A stretch of DNA of 64,000 bases from Candidatus Dependentiae bacterium (GTDB lineage: Bacteria > Babelota > Babeliae > Babelales > RVW-14): positions 1 to 64,000 of the forward strand of contig JAFEAY010000009.1 in the NCBI GenBank assembly GCA_018266175.1, in the 5' to 3' direction. Both the position numbers and the translations under genes were made by a program. Shown here piece after piece: positions 54,785 to 62,629 of this stretch. Every line of letters begins with the position of its first letter. Within the stretch, counting starts at the first letter, position 1. The notes below the pieces were generated by a model, which was given only the letters and a program-made list of their open reading frames with translations, was not told the DNA's origin and ran no database searches.

Positions 54785-55477
54785 TTAAACGGTTAAGCCA
54801 CCTTTAAGCTGCTGCAAGCTTTGCGTCAGCTGATTGAGTTTTGCTTTGAGTTTGGTCAGAGATTCTTGAAGAGTTTCTAATTTATTTTTAAGCTCGAGGT
54901 TACTCGCAGTTTTTTCTGCTTTTTTTCCGTCAAGCCACTCTTGTGCAGTCTGGAGATCAAGCTTGCTACCAATTTTTTCGTCAATAAGCTTTTTAACTAA
55001 TTTTTTATAACCTCGAAATCTTGCTACATCAATTGCAGAAGCATCTTTTATTTTTTCTTCTTTGTTTTCAGCCACATTTAAACCAGAGATTATTGCTTGC
55101 TTTTTATTACCGATAGGCCTTTTATTAGTTTCTTGCTCAGCAATAAGCTTGTCAATAATATTAGAACGTTTAAACCACGCTGCCAAAATAAGAGGCGTAG
55201 CATTCTCAATCTTCGTCACGCTAAATTTAGGCATTCTCCTGGTGGTAACTTCAACCATGGGCTTAATTTCTAAATCTGTTGTCTGGTCAAGATTCGTTGC
55301 ATATCCCCATCCTATAGTCGCTTTCTTATCTATAAGCTTTATAGCTTCTTGATCATTACCATTCTTAATTGCCCCAAAGAGCTTCATTTCAGTTGATTGA
55401 TATCCAAACATTCCAAAGGCATCTCCTGAAAAGCAACTCACCGCCAGCCCCAGCGCAATAGTCCACAAAAAATTCAT
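54785..55477 (-). CDS. Secreted ankyrin-like protein with coiled-coil tail
   Basis: The ATG at 55477 overlaps the galE stop (ATGA) and has AGAGGG ahead, so it is coupled to galE. The longer frame from 55573 lies within galE and is not used. The 230 residues start with a signal peptide (MNFLWTIALGLAVSCFSGDA). Weak ankyrin-like units follow (TPLILAAWFKRSNIIDKLIA, ASAIDVARFRGYKKLVKKLI). The last 40 residues form a leucine-heptad helix (LETLQESLTKLKAKLNQLTQ). The tail resembles that of the ankyrin protein at 6355-7320, which suggests a shared C-terminal module for oligomerisation or localisation. Coupling to a sugar epimerase is unexpected. Confidence 0.78.
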   Translation of the reverse strand: MNFLWTIALGLAVSCFSGDAFGMFGYQSTEMKLFGAIKNGNDQEAIKLIDKKATIGWGYATNLDQTTDLEIKPMVEVTTRRMPKFSVTKIENATPLILAAWFKRSNIIDKLIAEQETNKRPIGNKKQAIISGLNVAENKEEKIKDASAIDVARFRGYKKLVKKLIDEKIGSKLDLQTAQEWLDGKKAEKTASNLELKNKLETLQESLTKLKAKLNQLTQSLQQLKGGLTV

Positions 55478-56598
55478 ACCTCTACCCTCTCTAATTCTTT
55501 TGAAAATAGATTCACCTGCCATGCATGCGCACTGCGCATAATTTCGCGCATGTCTGAATATTGCGGCCTCCAACCAAGCACCCGAGCAACCTTTGTTGCA
55601 TCTGCTACCAACGTTTCAGCATCACCAGAACGACGTGGTCCATAATTGATTTGGATTTGTTCCCCAGACACCTCTTGCGCACAAGCAACAAGCTCCTTAA
55701 CGCTGTAGCCAATCCCTGTTCCAAGATTCAAAACTTGGCTTTGACCGTCAGAATTCAGATACTCCGATGCTTGCACATGAGCGCGAGCAATATCAAGAAC
55801 ATGGATATAATCGCGCACACAGGTTCCATCAAGCGTGTTGTAATCAGTTCCAAAAATATTAAAGGGTTTATTATTGCGCGCAGCGGCAAGTAAAATAGGA
55901 ATGATGTGGCTCTCTGGCTTGTGAAACTCACCAAGTCCTTGCTCGGTCAGGCCACCAGCAGCGTTGAAATAGCGCAATGCAACATAACGCATTCCATAGG
56001 CGAGGGCATAATCCTGCAACGCATATTCGATCATGAGCTTGGTTCGCCCATAGGGGCTGACAGGATTGGTGGGATGCTCTTCATCAAGGGGCAAACGCAC
56101 CGGGTTGCCGTAGACCGCACAACTGGAAGAAAAAATTAATTTGTTCACGCTGTACTCACGCATGACATCAAGCAAGTGAATAGTTTTGATAACATTATTA
56201 TTATAATATTTTGCAGGATCTTTAACTGACTCACCCACTTCAATAAATGCTGCAAAGTGCATCACCGTATCAATTGCGAGCTCTGAAAATATTTTTTTGA
56301 GCAGCTGGCGATCGCCAAAGTCTCCCTGCATAAATGTTGCCCATGGCAAATTCACAGGCTGTTGATGCATAAGTGCATCAAGAATAACTACTCGGTAACC
56401 TTGTTGCGCAAGCAACCACGATGTATGCGAGCCGATATACCCAGCCCCGCCAATGACAAGTACTACTCTCTTCATTTCTTTCTCGATCGTATAATTTTTG
56501 GACAAACAGCTTTGTATGGTAAGCAACGCGAGTAATTGGAATAAGGCCAGCTGCAAAAATAAAAAGCTTGATCTCATGTTAAACATAGATATCTTCAT
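55474..56598 (-). CDS. galE: UDP-glucose 4-epimerase with hydrophobic N-terminal extension
   Basis: GalE interconverts UDP-glucose and UDP-galactose. The Rossmann motif VIGGAGYIGSH, the substrate segment FAAFIEVGESVKDPAKYY and the catalytic SSCAVYG...YGRTK (Ser and Tyr-x3-Lys) are all present, and the body has the usual length of about 333 residues. Upstream of the canonical start (Met42, ATG at 56475) lie 41 extra residues that include a hydrophobic segment (SFLFLQLALFQLLALLTIQS) and a Cys. The long form starts four bases after the previous stop, which supports its use, but neither start has a strong ribosome site. If used, the enzyme would be membrane-attached. UDP-galactose would serve the glycan genes to the left. 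Confidence 0.92.
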   Translation of the reverse strand: MKISMFNMRSSFLFLQLALFQLLALLTIQSCLSKNYTIEKEMKRVVLVIGGAGYIGSHTSWLLAQQGYRVVILDALMHQQPVNLPWATFMQGDFGDRQLLKKIFSELAIDTVMHFAAFIEVGESVKDPAKYYNNNVIKTIHLLDVMREYSVNKLIFSSSCAVYGNPVRLPLDEEHPTNPVSPYGRTKLMIEYALQDYALAYGMRYVALRYFNAAGGLTEQGLGEFHKPESHIIPILLAAARNNKPFNIFGTDYNTLDGTCVRDYIHVLDIARAHVQASEYLNSDGQSQVLNLGTGIGYSVKELVACAQEVSGEQIQINYGPRRSGDAETLVADATKVARVLGWRPQYSDMREIMRSAHAWQVNLFSKELERVEV

Positions 56599-56602
56599 TT
56601 TC

Positions 56603-57439
56603 TTAATTATTGTTATTATTCACTATTTCAAGCTCAAGCTCTTTAAAAAAAGTCACTTCATCAATATCTAATGCAAATGCTTCAAGTTCTTCAATAACAT
56701 TATTCAGACCATCGCCAAACTCGCCATGTTCACTCTCTTCATCGTTATTACCACCCCCTATTTCAAGCCCAAGCTCTTTAAGAAAGTCACTCATCATATC
56801 GCGAGAAATATCAAAAAGTTTAACGTTATCAGAGTCAATAATCCAACAAATATCGAATATATGAGACCTCGCGTTTTCATCATTTTCTTTTGTAGAAAAA
56901 AGGTGGACAAAAGCAACCCAAAATTGAGGTAAAATTTTGTAATTATTTTGAACATCATCAAGAAATAAACAAATTTGATACGCAAAAAAATACACGAATA
57001 TTCTAATATCTTGGTCATTTAATGGTTCTGCCCAATCGCCACTTAGCTTCCATCTGACAAAGTCAGGTGCTCCAAGCTTATTAAGCTTGCAACACCGGTC
57101 GTTTAAAGCAATGTCTGGAAATATTTTTTCTAAAGATCTCTTTCCAAAAAGCTGAATCAGCAGGTCAAGAATAGTAAAGTCTTTATTTGGAATTTTATCC
57201 TTTATTGCATGCTCAAATTTTTTTGCAATAATTGAGCGGAGTTCTAAAAAACGAGTATTCGTTGCTGAAAAGTTTTCCCAAAGCATTGGTACATTCAACC
57301 CGTTGTTGGCTAAAAAATCTAAAACTTGGATACTCGATACCAAGTACAGCTTTGAGTCTTGAGCATTGACCAATGGATCATACAAACATGAGCCAATCAA
57401 AAGTGCAAGATACACAATATTTCTTCGTAGTCCACTCAT
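56603..57439 (-). CDS. Secreted protein, paralog of 58255-59094
   Basis: The ATG at 57439 has GGAGAGGAG just before it and opens a signal peptide (MSGLRRNIVYLALLIGSCLY, cleavage near VNA). The frame is open from 57544. The 278 residues include QVLDFLANNGLNVPMLWENF and CLFLDDVQNNYKILPQFWVA, which align with QVYKFFQDNSFDFAEHWQLF and SVFLDEIQASQNIPQFLLIV in the protein at 58255-59094. The C-terminus is acidic and asparagine-rich, and lacks the C-terminal membrane helix of its paralog. The galE start follows its stop by four bases. Function unknown. Confidence 0.77.
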   Translation of the reverse strand: MSGLRRNIVYLALLIGSCLYDPLVNAQDSKLYLVSSIQVLDFLANNGLNVPMLWENFSATNTRFLELRSIIAKKFEHAIKDKIPNKDFTILDLLIQLFGKRSLEKIFPDIALNDRCCKLNKLGAPDFVRWKLSGDWAEPLNDQDIRIFVYFFAYQICLFLDDVQNNYKILPQFWVAFVHLFSTKENDENARSHIFDICWIIDSDNVKLFDISRDMMSDFLKELGLEIGGGNNDEESEHGEFGDGLNNVIEELEAFALDIDEVTFFKELELEIVNNNNN

Positions 57440-57524
57440 GAACTCCTCTCCTGAAAACTCCACAATTTGGGTAAATAGTATTTTATTTTTTATCAACATG
57501 TCACGCTGCATATGCAGCACAGCT

Positions 57525-58157
57525 TTATGCGCCCGGACCTTCACCCAAATATGCTATTGCAAGAAGCAGGCCATATGCAAGTGAACCAAACAAAATACTC
57601 CCGTAAATGTTGGTGGATGACTCTTGCGAAGCAATCAAGGGTTTATTATGAAGTAAATATACGTTATTGGGCTTTGTCTTTATTTGATGACGCTGACTTG
57701 TTGAAACAAACGTACACGTAAAAAAATTAACATCACTTTTCGTGGAAAAACAACTCAAAAAAATATCAAATGGCTCTAACTGATTCACACCTGCATGAGC
57801 TTTTGAGTAAGCGTTAAAAGCTTGTTTGAATGAATCATCTAATCCTTGAGTGGAAAGAATAGAATTTATTCCATCCGATTCCTGCAACAACGAAATACCT
57901 TTAATATTTATAGATTTTTTAGAATATGTAACAAGTTCATTAACCCAGGCATCGGTTATCCACTCTGGCAAATTGTTTTTATATTCTGGAATATCATAAA
58001 CACTGATATTGAGCATATTCTGGTTTTCTTTATATTCTTGCTCAATCTTTTCCCATGGACAGATAAACCATGCTTGTTCACACAATTCACTGCTAATCCC
58101 ATAAAGAGGCGTAAAACAACCAAGCAAAAGAAAAACTCTTGCAATAAAACGCTTCAT
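57525..58157 (-). CDS. Small secreted protein with C-terminal hydrophobic helix
   Basis: The ATG at 58157 has AGGAG eight bases upstream and starts a signal peptide (MKRFIARVFLLLGCFTPLYG). The 210 residues are unlike the two flanking paralogs in sequence. They share the ground plan of signal peptide, helical domain and C-terminal hydrophobic helix (GSILFGSLAYGLLLAIAYLG) with the protein at 58255-59094. No motif is recognised. It lies between the two paralogs in the same direction, so the three are probably co-expressed. Confidence 0.72.
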   Translation of the reverse strand: MKRFIARVFLLLGCFTPLYGISSELCEQAWFICPWEKIEQEYKENQNMLNISVYDIPEYKNNLPEWITDAWVNELVTYSKKSINIKGISLLQESDGINSILSTQGLDDSFKQAFNAYSKAHAGVNQLEPFDIFLSCFSTKSDVNFFTCTFVSTSQRHQIKTKPNNVYLLHNKPLIASQESSTNIYGSILFGSLAYGLLLAIAYLGEGPGA

Positions 58158-58254
58158 TACTATTTCTCCTTTATTTTTGATGCTAACGAACAAGAGCACC
58201 AAGTTGTTATCTTGATGCTCTTAATTTTTTTTACAATCACATTCGAGTTAGGTC

Positions 58255-59094
58255 TTAGAGAAACAAGCTTCCAAAAATACCAATAGCAACACAGGTAACT
58301 CCTGCGGCAAGCATAAAGACCTGAACCTTACCATCAACATTTTCACCTACCGCAGTCCACAGGTCGCTCTCCAGATCCCAAGCGTTGGACTGGTCATATT
58401 GATCCTGGATCTCGTCTTCTTCCATAACGAAATCTACTGATTCTTTAGATTCATAACCTTGAGAAGAAAACGGTAATTGATTGGGAAGAGTAATAAATTC
58501 AGCAACAATGTTCTGTTGATTTCCCGCCTTCAGGTTTCTGACAATAAGCAAAAATTGAGGAATATTTTGGGATGCTTGTATTTCATCCAAGAATACAGAC
58601 ATTGCATGACTGATTGATTCGAAAAACACCTGAGCACTTTCATTTTTTGTGCATGGCGCCCAAGATAGATTAAGCTGAAATTTGGTAAATGGCTTCTTTT
58701 CGGCCAGCGCGCTTTTTCTTCGCTGAGCATTAGCAGCATCTAAGCTTTCACTAATAGTTTTTTTCAACCACTTCGACTCTGGCGCACAAGATCCAAAGCA
58801 TTTGGTCAAAAGCGTATAAACCGTTGCGCTCTTTCCCAAACTAACAGTTTGTGCAGCTTCTTGAAGTCTTTGATCAATCATCCCCTTCAAAGTCTCAAGC
58901 TCAATATTACCCTCTTTGAATAATTGCCAATGCTCTGCAAAATCAAATGAGTTATCCTGAAAAAATTTATAAACTTGTTGACTGGAAGCTTGATACTGAC
59001 CCTGAGATAATTTCCCAGGAGCTGCACTAAGCTCTACAACATTTACACATGAAGCAACTAAAAACAATACGTACATAACATTTCTAAAAACCAT
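58255..59094 (-). CDS. Secreted protein with C-terminal membrane helix
   Basis: I start it at the ATG at 59094, with AAGGA about 13 bases upstream; the ATG at 59076 is also possible. The frame from 59220 is too long. It has 279 residues: a signal peptide (MYVLFLVASCVNVVELSAA), a helical domain and a C-terminal hydrophobic segment (VFMLAAGVTCVAIGIFGSLF), so the product is likely anchored at its C-terminus. It is a paralog of 56603-57439. No family is recognised. Confidence 0.75.
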   Translation of the reverse strand: MVFRNVMYVLFLVASCVNVVELSAAPGKLSQGQYQASSQQVYKFFQDNSFDFAEHWQLFKEGNIELETLKGMIDQRLQEAAQTVSLGKSATVYTLLTKCFGSCAPESKWLKKTISESLDAANAQRRKSALAEKKPFTKFQLNLSWAPCTKNESAQVFFESISHAMSVFLDEIQASQNIPQFLLIVRNLKAGNQQNIVAEFITLPNQLPFSSQGYESKESVDFVMEEDEIQDQYDQSNAWDLESDLWTAVGENVDGKVQVFMLAAGVTCVAIGIFGSLFL

Positions 59095-59262
59095 ACCAAT
59101 ATTCCTTTTTCCACGGTTAAAAAAATAACAACAACCGTCATTGTATAAACGTTTTTTACTTGATGCGCAATCCCGTATGCATAATTTAATTTTAAGAACT
59201 TTAAAATTTATTTCTATCAAGATGATTTTAGTAAACCGTAATACTCGATTTATTGAAAATTT

Positions 59263-59270
59263 GCTATGGT
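59263..59270 (+). promoter_or_regulatory. Possible extended -10 for the acetyltransferase gene
   Basis: TGCTATGGT has a TGn extension and a 4-of-6 hexamer (59265-59270), about 48 bases before the ATG at 59318. No -35 is evident. Confidence 0.3.
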
Positions 59271-59317
59271 GAATTGTGCAGAATATTTCAATCTTGTTTT
59301 ACAGATAAGGTGATTTC

Positions 59318-59833
59318 ATGAAAGACACGGTCAACATTATTTCACTCACACCATCACGCTGGCGTGAATATAAAACCCTCCGGCTGCATGCAATCATGCA
59401 AGATCCGTATGCATTTGGAAAAACGTACGAAGAAGATGCCGCACTACCAGACAATGTCTGGAAACAGCGCCTCAAAGAGGATGGAAAAACAGGGTATATG
59501 CTTTTTGCCGAGCGCTCCGGAATTTTGGTCGGTATGGCCGGTGCATTACTGGATGATGGCTGTATCAATCAACACCGAGCACGTATTATTTCGGTCTATG
59601 TACTGCCGGAAGCACGAAGCAAGGGAATAGGGACACAACTCATCAAAAAACTTCTTGAAAAACTTACTCATGATCCACGAATTATTATCGCCTACCTGCT
59701 TGTTAACCAACGCCAAGAAGCGGCCGTTAAGCTCTACGAAGCTCAGGGCTTTGCAATTGTTGGCATTATTGAACAAGCCTTTGCACACCATGGTGAATAT
59801 CATGATGCTGCCTACATGACTAAGAAACTTTAA
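59318..59833 (+). CDS. GNAT-family N-acetyltransferase
   Basis: The 171 residues form a single GNAT domain, which transfers an acetyl group from acetyl-CoA to an amine. The acetyl-CoA loop is seen as VYVLPEARSKGIGTQLIKKL (near 92-111), equivalent to the R/Q-x-x-G-x-G/A motif. The following LLVNQRQEAAVKLYEAQGF is the conserved strand-helix before the final strands. The opening TPSRWREYKTLRLHAIMQDP, with a substrate-binding PYAFGKTYEE, is typical of small-molecule or ribosomal-protein acetylases. The acceptor is not predictable. AAGGTG lies upstream of the ATG. It stands alone, divergent from the secreted-protein cluster. Confidence 0.9.
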   Translation: MKDTVNIISLTPSRWREYKTLRLHAIMQDPYAFGKTYEEDAALPDNVWKQRLKEDGKTGYMLFAERSGILVGMAGALLDDGCINQHRARIISVYVLPEARSKGIGTQLIKKLLEKLTHDPRIIIAYLLVNQRQEAAVKLYEAQGFAIVGIIEQAFAHHGEYHDAAYMTKKL

Positions 59834-59898
59834 AAGACTCTTTTCGCATTGCTGTAATAGGCAATAATCAAAAAAGCATAGGCCACTCAAGGTTAATC

Positions 59899-59907
59899 TG
59901 CTAAAAT
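59899..59907 (+). promoter_or_regulatory. Candidate extended -10 for hisS
   Basis: TGCTAAAAT combines TGn with a 5-of-6 -10 (59902-59907). The predicted transcription start is about 27 bases before the ATG at 59941. Confidence 0.5.
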
Positions 59908-59940
59908 GGCAAGCATCAATTACCCTATGCGAAAGGAACC

Positions 59941-61188
59941 ATGATGATTTCACGCGTACGAGGAACCGAAGACATTCTGGACCTCAAGCTACAAACCTTT
60001 TTTATGCAAACAACACAGCATCACATGCAGTGTTATAACTTTACAGAAATACAAACACCTATCCTTGAGCATACTAATTTATTTGTTCGCTCACTGGGAA
60101 CCGACACTGACGTTGTCTCAAAAGAGATGTATGTATTCAAAGCGGAAAGCGAAGACAGCATCTGCTTACGCCCAGAAGGCACCGCCTCTACCATTCGTGC
60201 ATACATTGAGAATGGTGTACAACAGCGCCCTTGGAAGGTTTATACTCATGGTCCAATGTTTCGACATGAAAGACCTCAAAAAGGTCGTTGGCGCCAATTT
60301 TCTCAATTCAGTATTGAAGTGGTAAATAGTCCTTCAATTATGCATGACATCCAATTTCTCAAAATGCTTGATGACCTTTTTACGCATAAGTTGAAAATTG
60401 AAAATTATGTTCTTAAATTAAATTTTTTAGGGTGCAGTGATGACCGAAAAAATCATAAGGCTGCATTACTTGCATTTTTAGAAACTATTGCCGATCAAAT
60501 CTGCTCAACCTGTACCACGCGAAAAGATCGGAATACGCTGCGCATTTTTGATTGCAAAAGTGAAACATGCCAAAAGTTATATATCAAAGCACCTAAGCTT
60601 ATTGACCAACTCTGCACGCCGTGCAATGGAGAGTGGAAACTTTTACAAGAAACGCTTACCATACTTTCAGTCAATTTTATTATTGATCCACTGCTTGTTC
60701 GAGGTTTAGATTATTACAATAAAACGGCTTTTGAGTTTTCATCACGCGATTTAGGAGCACAAAATACATTTTGTGGCGGTGGACGCTATAGCCTCGGTAA
60801 AGAAGTTGGAGCCAACGATGACCTTGCTTCAATTGGCTGCGCGATTGGGATTGGAAGAACATTGATGCTTATGGAACAATCTGCTCAAAAATTAGCACTT
60901 CCTGAACAACCAGCACTTCACGCCATCATTCCTGTCGCGCAAGAGCAGCAACCGCTTGCATTGCTTTTGGGACAAGAATTAGTGAATCATGATTTGTGTA
61001 CAGAAGTTCTTCTTGAAGGATCATCAGTAACCAACATGCTCAAGAAAGCTAACAAGCTTGGCGCTCGCTATGTTTTAATGCTTGGCTCTGATGAACAAGC
61101 TCAAGGAACGGTCACGGTTAAAGACATGCTCAAAGGGGCAACACAAGTTGTCAAACAAGCAGAAATAATTAAGATTCTAAAAAATTGA
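59941..61188 (+). CDS. hisS: Histidyl-tRNA synthetase
   Basis: HisS charges tRNA-His. It is a class II synthetase of 415 residues. Motifs visible are the N-terminal RVRGTEDIL, motif 1 region FTEIQTPILEHTNLF, motif 2 YTHGPMFRHERPQKGRWRQF, the histidine-specific LVRGLDYYNKTAFEF, CGGGRYS and motif 3 GCAIGIGRTLML. A short Cys-containing insert (CSTCTTRKD, CKSETCQKLY, CTPCNGEW) sits in the middle of the protein, as in several bacterial forms. The C-terminal anticodon-binding domain begins near 320 (ALHAIIPVAQE). The start ATG has AAGGA before it; the next codon is also ATG. Confidence 0.96.
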   Translation: MMISRVRGTEDILDLKLQTFFMQTTQHHMQCYNFTEIQTPILEHTNLFVRSLGTDTDVVSKEMYVFKAESEDSICLRPEGTASTIRAYIENGVQQRPWKVYTHGPMFRHERPQKGRWRQFSQFSIEVVNSPSIMHDIQFLKMLDDLFTHKLKIENYVLKLNFLGCSDDRKNHKAALLAFLETIADQICSTCTTRKDRNTLRIFDCKSETCQKLYIKAPKLIDQLCTPCNGEWKLLQETLTILSVNFIIDPLLVRGLDYYNKTAFEFSSRDLGAQNTFCGGGRYSLGKEVGANDDLASIGCAIGIGRTLMLMEQSAQKLALPEQPALHAIIPVAQEQQPLALLLGQELVNHDLCTEVLLEGSSVTNMLKKANKLGARYVLMLGSDEQAQGTVTVKDMLKGATQVVKQAEIIKILKN

Positions 61189-61210
61189 GTAGACGCGTAA
61201 GCGTCTACTC
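61187..61210 (+). terminator. Hairpin after hisS
   Basis: A perfect 10-bp stem (GAGTAGACGC / GCGTCTACTC) with a GTAA loop begins within the hisS stop codon. It separates hisS from the convergent gene ending at 61232. A T-rich run occurs only 20 bases later, so termination may be weak. Confidence 0.65.
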
Positions 61211-61231
61211 TTCAAGATACAAAATTTGTTT

Positions 61232-61981
61232 TTACGAAGCTCGTTGTTTTACGACACGCTCGATATAACGCTGAATAGATTCAATCCGTCTCATTTGAGA
61301 CTCAAAGCCAAAGCAGTAACGTGAATAACTGATGTTAAGATCGCGTCTCACCGATTTAATATAGTGCTTGAGTTGCTTAATGCGCTGCTCAACATACACT
61401 GGATATTCATCAGGCGCAGTCTTCCAAACAGCAAATTCCTTACCTTCTTCAGCAGTCTGCATAAGCGCTATGCGCTGCATCTCTTGATTGATTTCATTTC
61501 GAACATCATTAAGCAGGTCTACATATTTTTGCACGCTTTCTTCAGATCTCTTGAATTCTTGTTCATTAACCTGAATATAGCCATCATGCATAAGTTGTTG
61601 CACAATTTGTTTGATGTAATCATTTTTTTCAAGAGCTTGATTCTGTTTTGATATCACTTCAGCATCAAGTGTTATCAAAAGTCCTGCAGCATCGTTAAAT
61701 CGATGAGTTAACTCATCACTAAGCTTTGTGCAGATAATCTTTTTTTTATACAGCTCCATTTGTTGCTCAAAAGCTTGTCGATCTTCCTCGGAAAGATCCA
61801 TTTCCGAAATAGGAAGATCATCTCCTGGTTGCTCAACTTGTAAAGCATCGCCGTGAAGATGATTCCTTGTGCTTTCATCACCCAAGAGAACCGCTTCATT
61901 TTTTTCTAAATCTGATTGACGGTCCATGTCACCTTTCTGATCGGAGTCCAAAAGATTTTGTTCATCGATAGTAGTTTTCAT
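61232..61981 (-). CDS. Cytoplasmic coiled-coil protein of unknown function
   Basis: The 249 residues from the ATG at 61981 (GGATA upstream) have no signal peptide or membrane segment, unusual among the unknown proteins here. The first 60 residues are acidic and polar. The rest is almost entirely helical and heptad-like (EEDRQAFEQQMELYKKKIIC, VDLLNDVRNEINQEMQRIAL, and a basic C-terminal helix with SQMRRIESIQRYIERVVKQR). It is probably a coiled-coil scaffold or chaperone-like protein. No family is recognised. It converges on hisS. Confidence 0.72.
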   Translation of the reverse strand: MKTTIDEQNLLDSDQKGDMDRQSDLEKNEAVLLGDESTRNHLHGDALQVEQPGDDLPISEMDLSEEDRQAFEQQMELYKKKIICTKLSDELTHRFNDAAGLLITLDAEVISKQNQALEKNDYIKQIVQQLMHDGYIQVNEQEFKRSEESVQKYVDLLNDVRNEINQEMQRIALMQTAEEGKEFAVWKTAPDEYPVYVEQRIKQLKHYIKSVRRDLNISYSRYCFGFESQMRRIESIQRYIERVVKQRAS

Positions 61982-62553
61982 AGCATTATCCAAAATACGA
62001 AATTAAGTGCAGTTTTGCCCGTTACCAGTAGTTTACTTACTCAGTAAAAAATAGCAAAAGCCAGGTTCTTTGTAATTAAATATAATCGATCATTATTTTT
62101 TATTTTCAATTCAATATTTTCACAAATAATATGCAATTTTTATTGATGAAATATTCATTTATCATTACACCCATATTTTAATAAAAATAATTGCTAAAAT
62201 TGAAAATTACATAAAAAAATATTTCTCCAATATCACGACTTGATCAATAATTTGAATAAATATAATAGAAAATCCAGCGAGGCTTTTGTAATTTTTGAGT
62301 TAACGCCAAACTGAAACCTTCTAAAATTTCAAAATTTATTAAAAAAGCTTTTAAAACCAATACAAAACAAACTTTCCATAATAGTTGCCAACAAAGTTGT
62401 TAGTAAGTTGCCTCTAAACTGTTTCTTGATGAAGGATAACTGAGGCGTCCAACAAACTGTATCAATGTGATACAGTTTCGAATACACTCTCCAGATCGAC
62501 ACATTCAGAGAATTAACATAATATTAAAAGTTACGACATGTTTATTGCGCGCA
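61982..62553. other. Long AT-rich spacer without genes
   Basis: About 570 bases between divergent genes. 62030-62350 is extremely A/T-rich with no ORF. I looked for DnaA-box clusters and tRNA shapes and found neither. The right part holds the 25-base dyad at 62454-62478. Confidence 0.5.
62454..62478 (+). promoter_or_regulatory. Perfect dyad, operator-like
   Basis: AAACTGTATCA and its complement form an 11-bp perfect inverted repeat with a 3-base centre (ATG). A related half-site, AAACTGTTTCTTGAT, lies at 62416-62430. No T run follows, so an operator is more likely than a terminator. Confidence 0.5.
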
Positions 62554-62554
62554 T

Positions 62555-62583
62555 TTGAACTGTTTTTACCTGAATGCTAGAAT
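62555..62583 (+). promoter_or_regulatory. Promoter of the M16 peptidase gene
   Basis: TTGAAC (62555-62560), a 17-base spacer and TAGAAT (62578-62583) with TGC before it give a consensus-like sigma-70 promoter. The transcription start should be near 62590, inside the dyad at 62577-62607. Confidence 0.7.
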
Positions 62584-62607
62584 AGCTTGCCAGTCAAGTT
62601 ATTCTAG
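62577..62607 (+). promoter_or_regulatory. Dyad overlapping -10 and transcription start
   Basis: CTAGAATAGCTTG and CAAGTTATTCTAG form a 13-bp inverted repeat with one mismatch around a 5-base centre. Its position over the -10 and start site is that of a repressor operator. In RNA it would be an incomplete 5' hairpin. Confidence 0.5.
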
Positions 62608-62629
62608 TTATAACAAAGAGGAACTAAGC

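Noticed and set aside
54785-55573. Longer start of the ankyrin-like gene inside galE
   Set aside because: The extra 32 residues follow galE coding sequence in another frame; the ATG at 55477 has a ribosome site and begins a signal peptide.
57511-57721. Plus-strand ORFs opposite 57525-58157
   Set aside because: They lie antisense to a gene with a signal peptide and a good ribosome site, and have no features of their own.
62030-62350. Very AT-rich stretch as a replication origin
   Set aside because: No cluster of DnaA boxes, no dnaA or dnaN gene nearby, and AT-richness is common in spacers here.
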